A stretch of DNA of 64,000 nucleotides from Leisingera sp. ANG-M7 (GCF_000813965.1 NZ_JWLI01000006.1:186001-250000), one strand, 5' to 3'; counted from the first letter of the stretch, positions 54,675-63,879 are shown. Notes: generated by a model from the sequence alone, not told the origin. A program made the numbers and translations.

Positions 54675-56006
54675 ATGCAGGTCACCGAGACGCTGAACGA
54701 AGGTCTGAAACGCGGCTACGCCATCACCGTCACCGCCGCCGAGCTGGACGAGAAGGTCAACGAAAAGCTGGTCGAAGCCCAGCCGGAAGTCGAAATGAAA
54801 GGTTTCCGCAAGGGCAAGGTGCCGATGGCACTGCTGAAAAAGCAGTTCGGCCAGCGCCTGATGGGCGAAGCGATGCAGGAAGCCGTCGACGGCGCCATGA
54901 ACAAGCACTTCGAGGACAGCGGTGACCGTCCGGCGCTGCAGCCCGACGTCAAGATGACCAACGAAGACTGGAAAGAAGGCGACGACGTCAACGTCGAGAT
55001 GTCCTACGAGGCTCTGCCGGAAATCCCCGAAGTCGATTTCTCCGGCGTCGAGCTGGAAAAGCTGGTTGTGAAGGCTGAAGACGAAGCCGTCAACGAAGCG
55101 CTGGCCAACCTGGCCGAAACCGCCAAGGAATTCGAAGCCCGCGAAGAGGGCGCAGCAGCCGAAGACGGCGACCAGGTCGTGATCGACTTCGTCGGCCGTA
55201 TCGACGGCGAAGCCTTTGACGGCGGCGCAGGCGACGACTACCCGCTGACCCTGGGCTCCAACTCTTTCATCCCCGGCTTCGAAGAGCAGCTGGTCGGCAC
55301 CAAAGCCGGTGAAGAAAAAGACGTGACCGTGTCCTTCCCCGAGGAATACGGCGCAGAGCACCTGGCCGGCAAAGAGGCCGTGTTCTCCTGCACCGTCAAG
55401 GAAGTCAAAGCCCCGAAAGCGGCTGAGATCGACGACGAGCTGGCCAAGAAATTCGGCGCCGAGGACCTGGACGCGCTGAAAGGCCAGATCACCGAGCGCC
55501 TGGAAGCCGAATACGCCGGTGCCGCCCGCGCAGTGCTGAAGCGCGCGCTGCTGGACAAGCTGGACACGCTGGTTTCCTTCGACCTGCCGCCGTCGCTGGT
55601 CGACGCCGAAGCCAAGCAGATCGCACACCAGCTGTGGCACGAGGACAACCCGGAAGTGCAGGGCCACGACCACGGTGAAATCGAAACCACCGAAGAGCAC
55701 ACCAAACTGGCTGAGCGCCGCGTCCGTCTGGGCCTGCTGCTGGCCGAGCTGGGCCAGAAAGCAGAGGTCGAAGTGACCGACGCCGAGATGACCCAGGCGA
55801 TCATGGCGCAAGCCCGCCAGTACCCGGGCCAGGAGCGTCAGTTCTTCGAGTTCATCCAGCAGAACGCCCAGATGCAGCAGCAGCTGCGCGCGCCGATCTT
55901 CGAAGACAAGGTTGTCGACCACATCGTCGGCCAGGCCAAAGTCACCGAGAAAGAGATCTCCAAGGACGACCTGCAGAAGGCCGTTGAGGAGCTGGAAGAG
56001 GAATAA
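54675..56006 (+). CDS. tig: Trigger factor
   Basis: A 443-residue ribosome-associated chaperone and peptidyl-prolyl isomerase. The start at 54675 gives the typical [19 protein letters not shown]. The ribosome-binding signature [17 protein letters not shown] is near residue 41. The FKBP-like domain spans about 155-240 ([31 protein letters not shown]), and the helical C-terminal arms follow to the acidic end (VEELEEE). It has its own terminator. Confidence 0.97.
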   Translation: MQVTETLNEGLKRGYAITVTAAELDEKVNEKLVEAQPEVEMKGFRKGKVPMALLKKQFGQRLMGEAMQEAVDGAMNKHFEDSGDRPALQPDVKMTNEDWKEGDDVNVEMSYEALPEIPEVDFSGVELEKLVVKAEDEAVNEALANLAETAKEFEAREEGAAAEDGDQVVIDFVGRIDGEAFDGGAGDDYPLTLGSNSFIPGFEEQLVGTKAGEEKDVTVSFPEEYGAEHLAGKEAVFSCTVKEVKAPKAAEIDDELAKKFGAEDLDALKGQITERLEAEYAGAARAVLKRALLDKLDTLVSFDLPPSLVDAEAKQIAHQLWHEDNPEVQGHDHGEIETTEEHTKLAERRVRLGLLLAELGQKAEVEVTDAEMTQAIMAQARQYPGQERQFFEFIQQNAQMQQQLRAPIFEDKVVDHIVGQAKVTEKEISKDDLQKAVEELEEE

Positions 56007-56030
56007 TCCTCCTTCCGCATCGACTTACGG

Positions 56031-56058
56031 AAAGGCCGCCTGCTTGGGCGGCCTTTTT
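56031..56058 (+). terminator. Terminator of tig
   Basis: AAAGGCCGCC (56031-56040) pairs with GGCGGCCTTT (56047-56056) around a six-base loop, then TT. Confidence 0.92.
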
Positions 56059-56098
56059 CGTTGGATGGGACGGCTCCGGCCATCCGGTTCATCGGTTT

Positions 56099-56542
56099 CT
56101 AGCGGTGCGCGTCCGGCACCCAATCCTCAGGTGCGCTGTTCCAAAACCTGTTGGGATTGTCCTCATCCATACCCCGGATGTGGAGCGTCCGCAGGCACGG
56201 GGCCACATAGATCACCGGCTCCTCGTAAGGGTGTGAGGCGTAGATGGCTTCCAGAACCTGCTCGGCCCCGGCGTCATCGCGGGCCAGGAAAAATGTTAGC
56301 TCCATGCAAGGCACCTGAACGGCAGCCTCGGTCGCCGCGTTCCGCCCGCTCCCCAGCGAGCGGAAGCTCTGAACACCCGCCGCGGACTGAAAGGTCACGC
56401 GATCATAGTCACCGTATTTCAGGGCAGTGACGGCCAGAACCGCCTCAACGATCCTTTGCACGCGGGTTTCGGGAACCTGAACGGTGATCCGCAAACCGTC
56501 TTCGGGGATAAACCTGCCGGTCTTCAACTCGGGCATTTTCAT
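56099..56542 (-). CDS. Nif3/YqfO C-terminal-like protein
   Basis: A 147-residue protein from the ATG at 56542, six bases after GGAG. The core matches the PII-like insert domain of Nif3/YqfO proteins: LRITVQVPETRVQRIVEAVLAVTALKYGDYDRVTFQSAAGVQSFRSLGSGRNA, VPCMELTFFLARDDAGAEQVLEAIYASHPYEEPVIYV. The HPYEEP segment is the hallmark. The two outer metal-binding Nif3 domains are absent, so this is the stand-alone insert-domain form. Function unknown; a metal or small-ligand sensor has been suggested for the fold. Confidence 0.82.
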   Translation of the reverse strand: MKMPELKTGRFIPEDGLRITVQVPETRVQRIVEAVLAVTALKYGDYDRVTFQSAAGVQSFRSLGSGRNAATEAAVQVPCMELTFFLARDDAGAEQVLEAIYASHPYEEPVIYVAPCLRTLHIRGMDEDNPNRFWNSAPEDWVPDAHR

Positions 56543-56770
56543 GTGGGACTCCAGTAAACACATGAACTGGATACCCCACGCAGCATAGGCCGCGGGAATT
56601 GACCGTTCGCTGCAGAGCGAAGGGTTTGGCCTTGCGGGCAGGTGGTACCGGTCAGGAATTCAGAGGCCGTGAAAACAAGCGCTCCCGCCCGTCCTTGGCG
56701 CCGTCCTGCGGACAGCGCCGCGGCCAATGGTCCGGGCAGCGCCCTTCCGGGGCGCTGCAGAGGGGAGGCG

Positions 56771-57256
56771 TCAGCCGTCAGAGGGGGCCGGGCGCAGGCC
56801 GGTTTCCACCAGCATGCCGCGGCGCTTGGCCTCGTAGTAGTAGCCGCGCGAGTAATGTTTTACCGCCATGTCCTGGCTGCCGTCAGCCAGCAGCCAGGCG
56901 CCGCGCAGGTACTTCACGGAAAACTGCAGATTGGTGTCTGCATCCAGCAGTTCCTTGGGCTCGCCTTTGAAGCCCATCGACCGCGCCGTCGCGGGAAGGA
57001 TCTGCAGCAGCCCATAGTAAGGGCGGTTCACCGCCTTGGGCCGGTGGGTGCTTTCGCGCACCGCCAGCCGGTGCACCAGGCTGCGCGGCACCTCATAGTG
57101 GTCCGCCCAGTAGTTGATCTTCCGGCGCAGTTCCGGGGTCTCATTCGGATAGAGCGGCGGGGCGGCTCGGGCCACCTCCGGGGGGGAGGCGGTGCTGGCG
57201 CAGGCAGACAGCACTGCGGCCGCGATAAACAAGATCAAAGGGGTCCGGCGCGTCAT
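56771..57256 (-). CDS. SLT-domain lytic transglycosylase lipoprotein
   Basis: A 161-residue lipoprotein with lipobox LSAC (Cys19). The soluble lytic transglycosylase domain is compact: VPRSLVHRLAVRESTHRPKAVNRPYYGLLQILPATARSMGF, with the catalytic glutamate in RESTHRP and the GLLQILP motif, then LLDADTNLQFSVKYLRGAW and YSRGYY. It probably sits on the outer membrane and cuts peptidoglycan at the periplasmic side. Monocistronic and leftward, with a long AT-rich stretch upstream around 57420-57470 that may hold its promoter. Confidence 0.9.
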   Translation of the reverse strand: MTRRTPLILFIAAAVLSACASTASPPEVARAAPPLYPNETPELRRKINYWADHYEVPRSLVHRLAVRESTHRPKAVNRPYYGLLQILPATARSMGFKGEPKELLDADTNLQFSVKYLRGAWLLADGSQDMAVKHYSRGYYYEAKRRGMLVETGLRPAPSDG

Positions 57257-57674
57257 GCGGCCTCCGAAGGCGGTTTCTCACGATGGGCAGATTACCCGCC
57301 CCGGCGCGGGCTGCAATCCTGCCTGCGCCGTCAAGGCATGCAGCGGCAAGGAACCGCCATTCAGAGAGGGGGAAACCGCCTGTTTTCCGGCCTGGAATCC
57401 GGTGTCCTGGAAGTCGGTCAAACTTTAATCATTAGTCATTTGTTAAATATGGCCGCCCACTACATATTGGGGGTGCGCATTGAGGCAGAAACAACCCTCA
57501 GGGCAGTATGCCCCTCACGCCTGGGGGGCAGCTGACCACTTCGGGCAGAAAGGGACCGCGGCTGTTTCCCAAAATTTCGCGGTCCCTACAACGCCCGCGC
57601 AGCCCCAGAGACCCGCGGATTGCGCAGGCCAGCCAGGCCAGATATGCCCGCTTGGCGGCCGCAATCACGGACGC
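57257..57674. other. Intergenic region with a long-loop hairpin
   Basis: About 420 bases with no gene I can support. It holds an AT-rich tract (57420-57470) including, leftward, TTGACC as a possible -35, and a perfect 10-bp stem (57551-57560 with 57578-57587, arm AGGGACCGCG) with a 17-base loop that may end the small gene at 57675. Confidence 0.55.
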
Positions 57675-57866
57675 TCAGACAGATTTCTGCAGGGCTTCTA
57701 CCGGTGTCTTGAACAGGTTCTTTTCCGGTGCAAGCAGCCCTGCAGGCACCAGCTCTGACACCGCTTCGGTCCTGAAGTCCGGCCGGTCGAACCGGTGGCC
57801 CCGCAGCAGTCGGAACAACAGCCGCCGGCGCAGCGCCAGCTCCTCACTTTCCAATGCGTCCAGCAT
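57675..57866 (-). CDS. Small unknown protein
   Basis: From the ATG at 57866, preceded by GGGGGATGCGCC, the product has 63 residues: MLDALESEELALRRRLLFRLLRGHRFDRPDFRTEAVSEL and so on. It is charged, helical, without a signal peptide, cysteine or membrane segment. I do not recognise it. The ribosome site and codon pattern support it moderately. It lies between the rplI terminator and a hairpin. Confidence 0.5.
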   Translation of the reverse strand: MLDALESEELALRRRLLFRLLRGHRFDRPDFRTEAVSELVPAGLLAPEKNLFKTPVEALQKSV

Positions 57867-57990
57867 GGCGCATCCCCCTTTCTCACTCCACGCAGGCAGT
57901 ATTCTTGCGGAATACGGCAAACAGATGGTTATTTGGGGGCGGGGATTTCCGTGCAATTTGGCGCGTCTTTTCAAACTCCGCGCAAGCAAT

Positions 57991-58018
57991 GAAAAAGGCC
58001 GCCCATCAGGCGGCCTTT
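57991..58018 (-). terminator. Terminator of the rpsF-rpsR-rplI operon
   Basis: AAAGGCCGCC (57994-58003) pairs with GGCGGCCTTT (58009-58018); on the minus strand TTTTTC follows. It starts 27 bases after the rplI stop. Confidence 0.92.
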
Positions 58019-58044
58019 CCCATGTCTCACTGTCCCGGTGAGGA

Positions 58045-58653
58045 TCAGTTGGTTTCTTCGCCAGCGTCAGCAACCGGTGCGTCGTCATCGTCGGACGCAG
58101 CAGAGCCGATGTCGTCGAACAGCTCCGAGATCTCGTATTCCGCAGCGGCTTCCTCTTCGGCGGCCAGCTCCTGGATCGATTTGCCCGATGCCTGCAGTTC
58201 GGCTTCTTCTGCCGAACGTGCGACGTTCAGTTCGATGGTTGCTTCGACTTCCGGGTGCAGTTTCACGGAGACCGAGTGCAGGCCAAGGTCCTTGATCGGA
58301 GCGATCAGGGCGACCTGTTTCTTGTCGACCGAGAAACCGGCTTCGGTTGCAGCATCAGCCGCGTCGCGCGGGGTGACGGAGCCGTACAGCGCGCCCGCGT
58401 CCGAAGCGGAGCGAATCACGATGAACTGCTGGCCGTCCAGCTTCTCTGCCAGAGCCTCGGCTTCTTTCTTGGTCTCCAGGTTGCGCGCTTCCAGCTGCGC
58501 TTTCTGGGCTTCAAAAGAGGCGATGTTGGCTTCGGAAGCGGTCTTTGCCTTGCCCTGCGGCAGCAGGAAGTTGCGGGCGAACCCGGGCTTCACGTCAACG
58601 ACGTCGCCCATCTGGCCCAGCTTTGCAACGCGCTCAAGAAGGATAACTTGCAT
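58045..58653 (-). CDS. rplI: 50S ribosomal protein L9
   Basis: A 202-residue L9, longer than the 149 of E. coli because of an acidic C-terminal tail ([26 protein letters not shown]). The N-terminal rRNA-binding part [36 protein letters not shown] is canonical, followed by the long connecting helix and the C-terminal domain ([21 protein letters not shown]). The tail is common in Rhodobacterales and its role is unknown. Last gene of the operon. Confidence 0.97.
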   Translation of the reverse strand: MQVILLERVAKLGQMGDVVDVKPGFARNFLLPQGKAKTASEANIASFEAQKAQLEARNLETKKEAEALAEKLDGQQFIVIRSASDAGALYGSVTPRDAADAATEAGFSVDKKQVALIAPIKDLGLHSVSVKLHPEVEATIELNVARSAEEAELQASGKSIQELAAEEEAAAEYEISELFDDIGSAASDDDDAPVADAGEETN

Positions 58654-58665
58654 CTGCTTATCTCC

Positions 58666-58893
58666 TTACTTCACGGCGTAGGGCAGCAGGGCGAGGAAGC
58701 GGGCGCGCTTGATAGCACGGGCCAGCTCACGCTGCTTCTTTGCCGAAACGGCGGTGATGCGCGAAGGCACGATCTTGCCGCGCTCAGAGATGTAGCGCTG
58801 CAGCAGACGGGTGTCTTTGTAGTCGATCTTCGGCGCATTTTCACCCGAGAACGGGCAAACCTTGCGGCGGCGGAAAAACGGTTTGGCTGCCAT
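58666..58893 (-). CDS. rpsR: 30S ribosomal protein S18
   Basis: A 75-residue S18: [72 protein letters not shown]. The Cys in KVCPF and the C-terminal [12 protein letters not shown] are typical. It binds S6 on the 30S platform. The spacing to rpsF (28 bases) and rplI (12 bases) indicates one operon. Confidence 0.98.
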   Translation of the reverse strand: MAAKPFFRRRKVCPFSGENAPKIDYKDTRLLQRYISERGKIVPSRITAVSAKKQRELARAIKRARFLALLPYAVK

Positions 58894-58921
58894 GATTTAG
58901 CGTCCTTTTCTCAAGCGTTGA

Positions 58922-59275
58922 TCAGCGGCGCTCACGGCGATCGCCGCGTTCGTCGCGCTTCTGCATCTGGACCGAAGGGCCCTCGGCGTGCTCGTCGACC
59001 TTGATGGTCAGGACGCGCATCACGTCATCATGCAGACGCATCAGGCGCTCCATTTCCTGAACGGCGGCCGACGGTGCGTCGGTCTTCAGGAAGGCATAGT
59101 GGCCCTTGCGGTTCTTGTTGATCTTGTAGGCCATGGTCTTGACGCCCCAGTACTCCTGCTCGACCAGCTTGCCGCCGTTGTCGGACAGAACAGCACCGAA
59201 ATGTTCGATGAGGCCTTCAGCTTGCGAGTTGGACAGGTCCTGACGCGCAATCATGACATGCTCATAGAGTGGCAT
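58922..59275 (-). CDS. rpsF: 30S ribosomal protein S6
   Basis: A 117-residue S6 starting MPLYEHVMIARQDLSNSQAEGLIEHF, with YWGVKTMAYKINKNRKGHYAFL and a basic, disordered tail (KRDERGDRRERR). It is the first gene of rpsF-rpsR-rplI. S6 with S18 is known to bind its own leader in several bacteria; I could not identify that structure in the short leader visible here. Confidence 0.97.
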   Translation of the reverse strand: MPLYEHVMIARQDLSNSQAEGLIEHFGAVLSDNGGKLVEQEYWGVKTMAYKINKNRKGHYAFLKTDAPSAAVQEMERLMRLHDDVMRVLTIKVDEHAEGPSVQMQKRDERGDRRERR

Positions 59276-59603
59276 GCGAACTCCTGTTTGTGTCTAGGCG
59301 CATTTCATAGACGGGGCATGTAACACTTCCGCTGCCCGGTCACGAGAGGCTGCGCGGATCGAAGAAGTCGCGGAAGCAGGGCCTCCTATACAGGCTGCGG
59401 CCGAAAGAGCAAGGCAAAAGGGCTTTTTGCGCTGGCTTCCACGGTCCGCCGCGGCAAAACCGCAAGCCCGCCCCATTGCTGCCCCAATGCAGGTCTTCAC
59501 TGCTTAACGAAGCCTTAACGCGGTGAAACACGCGGCGCCAGCTTTCCGGGAAGGGAGCGTAAGCAGGGCAGCAAAATCAAGACCGCAGCAGAAGGGCAGT
59601 CAA
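59276..59603. other. Divergent intergenic region, rpsF and a membrane protein
   Basis: About 330 bases between two divergent starts. It must contain the ribosomal operon promoter. The stretch GCTTAACGAAGCCTTAAC near 59502-59518 is relatively AT-rich. No gene, tRNA or clear promoter pair was found. Confidence 0.5.
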
Positions 59604-60137
59604 ATGGCCGTGACAGACCAAACCCCGCCGCAGATTTCAGCAATGCCAGGCGCCCGCGCGCTGGGTGCGATTTCCGGTCAAGAGCCGCTGCGCCTGCGGT
59701 TTCAGGCAAACTGGAAGGTCCGGGTGATGATGTTTCGCCTGCTGGGTGCGGCGATGATCCTCAGCTCTGCCGGTTTGTGGCTGGTGCAAGGGGCCGGGGC
59801 CGACCCGGAAATGAACCTGATCCGCTTTGGTGTCTCCATTGCCTTCCTGCTGGCCGGTGTGGTGCTGATGACCGCGCATGAGCCTGCGGCCCGGCCGGAG
59901 GCCTGCTTCGACCCTGTCCGCCGCGAACTGCGGGTTCTGAAGCATGATGCCCAGGGCAGCCCGCGCACAGTCTTGCGCCGTGGTTATGACTCGCTGGGTG
60001 CCGCGCGTCTTACCGGCAATTCCGTGCAGCTGTTCGAGGATGACGGCAGCCTGCTGATTGAACTGCCGCTGGACTCCGCCGCCACCCGCGGCCAGCTGCG
60101 CGACCAGCTCAGCGGTGCGGTGAAGATCCTCACCTGA
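59604..60137 (+). CDS. Unknown membrane protein with two helices
   Basis: From the ATG at 59604, preceded by AAGGGCAGTCAA, the product has 177 residues. After a short cytoplasmic segment come two hydrophobic helices (VMMFRLLGAAMILSSAGLWLVQGAG and LIRFGVSIAFLLAGVVLMTA), then a soluble domain with short strands (CFDPVRRELRVLKHDAQGSPRTVLRRGYDSLGAARLTGNSVQLFEDDGSLLIELPLD) that resembles a PH-like fold. No named family recognised. Monocistronic. Confidence 0.72.
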   Translation: MAVTDQTPPQISAMPGARALGAISGQEPLRLRFQANWKVRVMMFRLLGAAMILSSAGLWLVQGAGADPEMNLIRFGVSIAFLLAGVVLMTAHEPAARPEACFDPVRRELRVLKHDAQGSPRTVLRRGYDSLGAARLTGNSVQLFEDDGSLLIELPLDSAATRGQLRDQLSGAVKILT

Positions 60138-60293
60138 GACAAGATCACGTTTGCGCGAGACTCCGCCCGGCTGCCTGCAGCCGGGTTCAGTGTTCAAAGG
60201 TTCACAGATAATGTTGGTTTTTGCGGTCTTCCTTTTGAGGCCGAAAACGCCACATCTGTTGCTATGAAAATTCTTCAACTCGGAGCCTTTGAC

Positions 60294-60872
60294 ATGAAAA
60301 AGACACTGCTTGCCGCCGCTCTGGCCGCTGCTGCTGCAACCGGCGCTGCCGCCGCACCAGAGAAATACGTGCTGGACGCAAGCCACAGCCAGGTCCTGTT
60401 CGACTACAACCACCTCGGTTATTCGACCACCTACGGCCTGTTCTCCGGCTTCGAAGGTGAAATCATGTTCGACCAGGAAGACCCGGCGGCTTCCTCCGTG
60501 TCCGTGTCGATGCCGCTCAGCAGCATGTTCACCGGCTGGCAGGCGCGTTTTGACCATTTCATGACCAAGGATTTCTTTGACGCGACCGAGGATGAAACCA
60601 TCAGCTTCACTTCTACCGGCATCGAAGTCACTGGCGACAACACCGCCAAGATCACCGGCGACCTGACCCTGAACGGCGTGACCAAATCCGTGGTGCTGGA
60701 TGCCAAGCTGAACCAGGCGGGCGAGCATCCGATGGCCAAGAAGCCCTGGGCCGGCTTTGACGCCACCACCCAGATCCTGCGCACCGACTACAACCTGGGC
60801 CAGTTCGCGCCCTTCGTAAGCGATGAGGTCAACATCAAGATCTCCGTCGAGGCAATGAAGGCCGACGGCTGA
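60294..60872 (+). CDS. YceI-family periplasmic protein
   Basis: A 192-residue protein with signal peptide MKKTLLAAALAAAAATGAAA and the YceI lipocalin-like domain: EKYVLDASHSQVLFDYNHLGYSTTYGLFSGFEGEIMFD, FFDATEDETISFTSTGIEV, LTLNGVTKSVVLDAKL and the end FVSDEVNIKISVEAMKA. YceI proteins hold long isoprenoids or amphiphiles in the periplasm. A second YceI domain occurs 0.6 kb downstream fused to cytochrome b561. GGAG lies close before the start. Confidence 0.92.
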   Translation: MKKTLLAAALAAAAATGAAAAPEKYVLDASHSQVLFDYNHLGYSTTYGLFSGFEGEIMFDQEDPAASSVSVSMPLSSMFTGWQARFDHFMTKDFFDATEDETISFTSTGIEVTGDNTAKITGDLTLNGVTKSVVLDAKLNQAGEHPMAKKPWAGFDATTQILRTDYNLGQFAPFVSDEVNIKISVEAMKADG

Positions 60873-61045
60873 TCCAGCCGCCGTACCGTTGAAATTGCAG
60901 CTGCCGGCTCCCCTGGGGCCGGCGGTTTTCCTTTGCGCCGCCTCAAGCGGACCTCCCCAAACCGTGACCCAAGTTCACTGGCTTTTGCGCCGCGCCGGGC
61001 GCAGGCTGAAGCCGGCCCCTCCGGCCGCTTCGGAAAGGAGGCACC

Positions 61046-61375
61046 ATGTACCGCTTCGGCTTTCTCACTTCAGCCTGCGCGGCGTTGGCCCTTGCTGCCA
61101 GCATTGCCTTTACAGCACCCGCCGCAGCCCATGATTCTGGCAGTGACGCCGCCCGTGCCATCGCCGGGCTGGTTGCGCTTGGCATCATCGTCAAGAGCCT
61201 GGACAACGACAACGACCGCCACCGCGGCCGCGTCAACTTTCACAAGCCTCGGCAATACAACGGCTACCACGGCGCCCGCCGGCACCACACCACCCGCAAC
61301 CGGTACCATTTCCGCCGCCACGGCGGCCACCGGCACCGCTCACGCCACGGCGGCTATTACTACCACCGGCATTAA
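61046..61375 (+). CDS. Exported histidine-rich peptide
   Basis: AGGAGG lies six bases before the ATG; 109 residues with signal peptide MYRFGFLTSACAALALAASIAFTAPAAA. After a short hydrophobic helix (AARAIAGLVALGIIVKSL) the C-terminal half is dominated by His, Arg, Gly and Tyr (YHGARRHHTTRNRYHFRRHGG and so on, ending YYYHRH), with 18 or more histidines. Metal binding, such as zinc, copper or nickel, is plausible but inferred from composition. It lies between two YceI-type genes. Confidence 0.72.
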   Translation: MYRFGFLTSACAALALAASIAFTAPAAAHDSGSDAARAIAGLVALGIIVKSLDNDNDRHRGRVNFHKPRQYNGYHGARRHHTTRNRYHFRRHGGHRHRSRHGGYYYHRH

Positions 61376-61405
61376 ATACAGCGGGCCGCAAAGGCCTTGA
61401 AACAG

Positions 61406-61432
61406 CAAAGCGCCGCGCGACAGCGCGGCGCC
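61406..61432 (-). terminator. Terminator of the b561-YceI gene
   Basis: GCGCCGCGC (61410-61418) pairs with GCGCGGCGC (61423-61431) around four bases. On the minus strand TTTGCTGTTT follows, a broken T-tract, so it is only moderately supported. Confidence 0.6.
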
Positions 61433-61458
61433 AGGCGCGAGAGCTGGCTAGAGTTTAC

Positions 61459-62706
61459 TCAGCGCTTCGCTTCCAGTTCCACCGCGACATCCACGGCAAA
61501 CGCCAGCGAGCTTTCATCCGGCAGGCTCTTGCCAACCCCGAAATCCAGCCGGTTCAGCGTCAGCCCGCCGGTCATCTTCGCAGTATCCCCGTCCAGCTCC
61601 AGATCAAAGGGCAGGGTGGCCGGAACTGTCTCCCCCTTGATGGTCAGGGTGCCCACGGCCTGATAGTCCTCTGCCAGCTTCTCGATCTCCGCCGTGAACT
61701 GCGCGGTGGGGAAATTGGCGCTGTCGAAGTAATCCGCACCCATCGCTTGGCTTGCGACGGAGCCCAGCTCCAGCGAGGGGATCGAAATGGTCACCTCCAC
61801 GTCGCCCGCCGGGCCGGGGGCGGCCGGCTCCTCGAAATTGATCACCGCGGTCCACTCGCCAAAGCTGCCATTGATCACGCTGCCCATCTGGGTGACGGAA
61901 ATGCCCAACGTGCCGGACTGCACCGCCCAGCCGCCAGCCCCTTCAGGTGCCGCGGCCACAACCGGGGCAACGGTGCCTTCTGTGCCATGATCGAGGCTGT
62001 GGTCATGTCCGCCCAGAATGCCCAGCGCCGCACCGCCGCCCAGCACGCTGCCCCAGACAGCCAGCGCTGCCAGCAGCGGTGCCAGGCTGTGCGCCTGCGC
62101 AGGCGGCTTGGGCAGGGTGCCGCTGCCCGGCAGTATCCGCCGCAGGGTGGCGTCGCGGTCGATCACATGGTGCTTCAGCGCGCCGGCAATATGCAGCCCC
62201 AGCGCCGCCGCCAGCGTCCAGACCAGCAGCCAGTGCAGCCCGCCAAAGACCCCCGCCACCGCGTCGGACTTCGGCACAAACGGCAGGTTCTGCCCGAACG
62301 GCCACCAGATCGGCGCAAAGCCTGTGGTTGCCGCATGGTGGATCCACCCCGACAGCGGTACCGCCACCAGCGAGCCGTACAAGAGCCAATGCACCACCTC
62401 CGCCGCCAGCGCCTCTGCCTTGCGGTCAGGGTGCAGCAGGCCGGGCTTCGGCTGGCTCAGCGCCCACAGGATCCGCAGCAGCGCAGTAAAGAACACCGCC
62501 ACCCCAACGGTCTTGTGCAGGGAGAACAGCAGCGTTGCCCGCTCGATCACCGCCTGGCTTCCGTCAAACCCGGGGCTCAGGATCTCATGCGCCAGTTCAT
62601 TGGCGAAATAGCCCAGCGGAAAGGCCGAGAAGATCAGAAGGGCCGTCAGCCAGTGAAAGCCCTTGGCAACAGAGCCATAAGACGAAAATGTATTGGAGCG
62701 GGACAT
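61459..62706 (-). CDS. Cytochrome b561-YceI fusion protein
   Basis: A 415-residue fusion from the ATG at 62706. Residues 1-185 are a four-helix cytochrome b561 (KGFHWLTALLIFSAF, LHKTVGVAVFFTALLRILWAL, VVHWLLYGSLVAVPLSGWIHHAA, GLHWLLVWTLAAALGLHIAGALKHHVIDRD), whose paired histidines bind two hemes. A linker helix near 205-230 leads to a periplasmic YceI domain (GEWTAVINFEEPAAPG, ADYFDSANFPTAQFTAEIEKL, LTLNRLDFGVGKSLPDESSLAFAVDVAVELEAKR). The fusion implies that the YceI pocket holds a quinone-like lipid or redox partner for the cytochrome. Leftward, convergent with the His-rich gene. Confidence 0.92.
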   Translation of the reverse strand: MSRSNTFSSYGSVAKGFHWLTALLIFSAFPLGYFANELAHEILSPGFDGSQAVIERATLLFSLHKTVGVAVFFTALLRILWALSQPKPGLLHPDRKAEALAAEVVHWLLYGSLVAVPLSGWIHHAATTGFAPIWWPFGQNLPFVPKSDAVAGVFGGLHWLLVWTLAAALGLHIAGALKHHVIDRDATLRRILPGSGTLPKPPAQAHSLAPLLAALAVWGSVLGGGAALGILGGHDHSLDHGTEGTVAPVVAAAPEGAGGWAVQSGTLGISVTQMGSVINGSFGEWTAVINFEEPAAPGPAGDVEVTISIPSLELGSVASQAMGADYFDSANFPTAQFTAEIEKLAEDYQAVGTLTIKGETVPATLPFDLELDGDTAKMTGGLTLNRLDFGVGKSLPDESSLAFAVDVAVELEAKR

Positions 62707-62882
62707 AAAGCGCATTTCCTGGTCAGGGTCCGGTTGACCTTAACCTAACCGCGCGCGCGCCCGATGCAACGCACGGGGCTGTCCGCCCATGCACAGGTTT
62801 CGTGCGTCAGGTGCGGCTTTGCTTGTGCGTTAGGGAAAGGGCGGGTACATCAGGCAAAACGCTAAAACAGACGAGGTCATCA

Positions 62883-63815
62883 ATGACGATCGCATTTGTG
62901 TTCCCCGGGCAGGGCGCCCAGACCATCGGCATGGGAAAGGCACTGGCTGAGGCCTATCCGGCCGCCAAGGCCATCTTTGACGAGGTGGACAGCGCTCTGG
63001 GCGAAAGCCTGAGCCAGCTGATCTGGGAGGGTGACATTGAAACCCTGACCCTGACCCAGAACGCCCAGCCCGCCCTGATGGCCACCTCGATGGCTGCCAT
63101 GCGCGCGCTGGAGGCCGAAGGCGTCACCATCGGCAAGGCCGCCTTTGTGGCGGGCCATTCGCTGGGCGAGTATTCTGCACTGGCCGCAGCCGGCGCGATT
63201 TCGGTCGCCGATACCGCCCGCCTGCTGCGCACCCGCGGCCTCGCGATGCAAAGCGCGGTGCCGGTGGGCGAGGGCGCCATGGCTGCGATCCTGGGTCTCG
63301 ACCTCGATGCGGTGCGTGCGGTGGCTGAGGAAGCCGCACAAGGCGAAGTCTGCCAGGCCGCCAACGACAACGACCCCACCCAGGTGGTGGTCTCCGGCGC
63401 CAAGGCCGCGGTGGAACGCGCTGCCGAAATCGCCAAGGAAAAGGGCGCCAAGCGCGCGGTGATGCTGCCGGTGTCCGCCCCGTTCCACTGCGCCCTGATG
63501 CAGCCCGCCGCCGACGCCATGGCCGAAGCGCTGGCAGGTGTCGATATCAAATCCCCGGCAGTGCCGCTGATCGCCAACGTGCGCGCTGATGCTGTCACCA
63601 GCCCGGACGAAATCCGCGCATTGCTGGTCGAGCAGGTCACCGGCTCCGTGCGCTGGCGCGAAAGCGTGCAGGCGATGGCTGCCAAGGGCGTCACCGAATT
63701 CTGGGAAATCGGCGCAGGCAAGGCGCTGTCGGGCATGATCCGCAAGATCGACCGCAACCTCGCCTGCCGCCAGGTCGGCGCCCCGGACGACGCCAAAGCC
63801 GCCGCTGAGGCCTGA
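62883..63815 (+). CDS. fabD: Malonyl-CoA-acyl carrier protein transacylase
   Basis: A 310-residue FabD that moves malonyl from CoA to ACP for fatty acid synthesis. The start at 62883 gives MTIAFVFPGQGAQTIGMGKAL. The nucleophile Ser93 is in GHSLGEYSALAAAG, the catalytic His in PVSAPFHCALMQPAADAM, and the C-terminal EIGAGKALSGMIRKI is typical. GAGGT lies six bases upstream. fabG follows within 65 bases, the standard fab cluster order. Confidence 0.97.
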   Translation: MTIAFVFPGQGAQTIGMGKALAEAYPAAKAIFDEVDSALGESLSQLIWEGDIETLTLTQNAQPALMATSMAAMRALEAEGVTIGKAAFVAGHSLGEYSALAAAGAISVADTARLLRTRGLAMQSAVPVGEGAMAAILGLDLDAVRAVAEEAAQGEVCQAANDNDPTQVVVSGAKAAVERAAEIAKEKGAKRAVMLPVSAPFHCALMQPAADAMAEALAGVDIKSPAVPLIANVRADAVTSPDEIRALLVEQVTGSVRWRESVQAMAAKGVTEFWEIGAGKALSGMIRKIDRNLACRQVGAPDDAKAAAEA

Positions 63816-63879
63816 AACAGATTTACCGGCGCCTGCCCCCCCCCGGTGCGCGCCGGCACCGTATATAAAGGACAAGAAC

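Noticed and set aside
54501-55922. Long leftward frame antisense to trigger factor
   Set aside because: Mirror of tig codon bias; begins inside the coding region without a ribosome site and ends in the porin terminator area.
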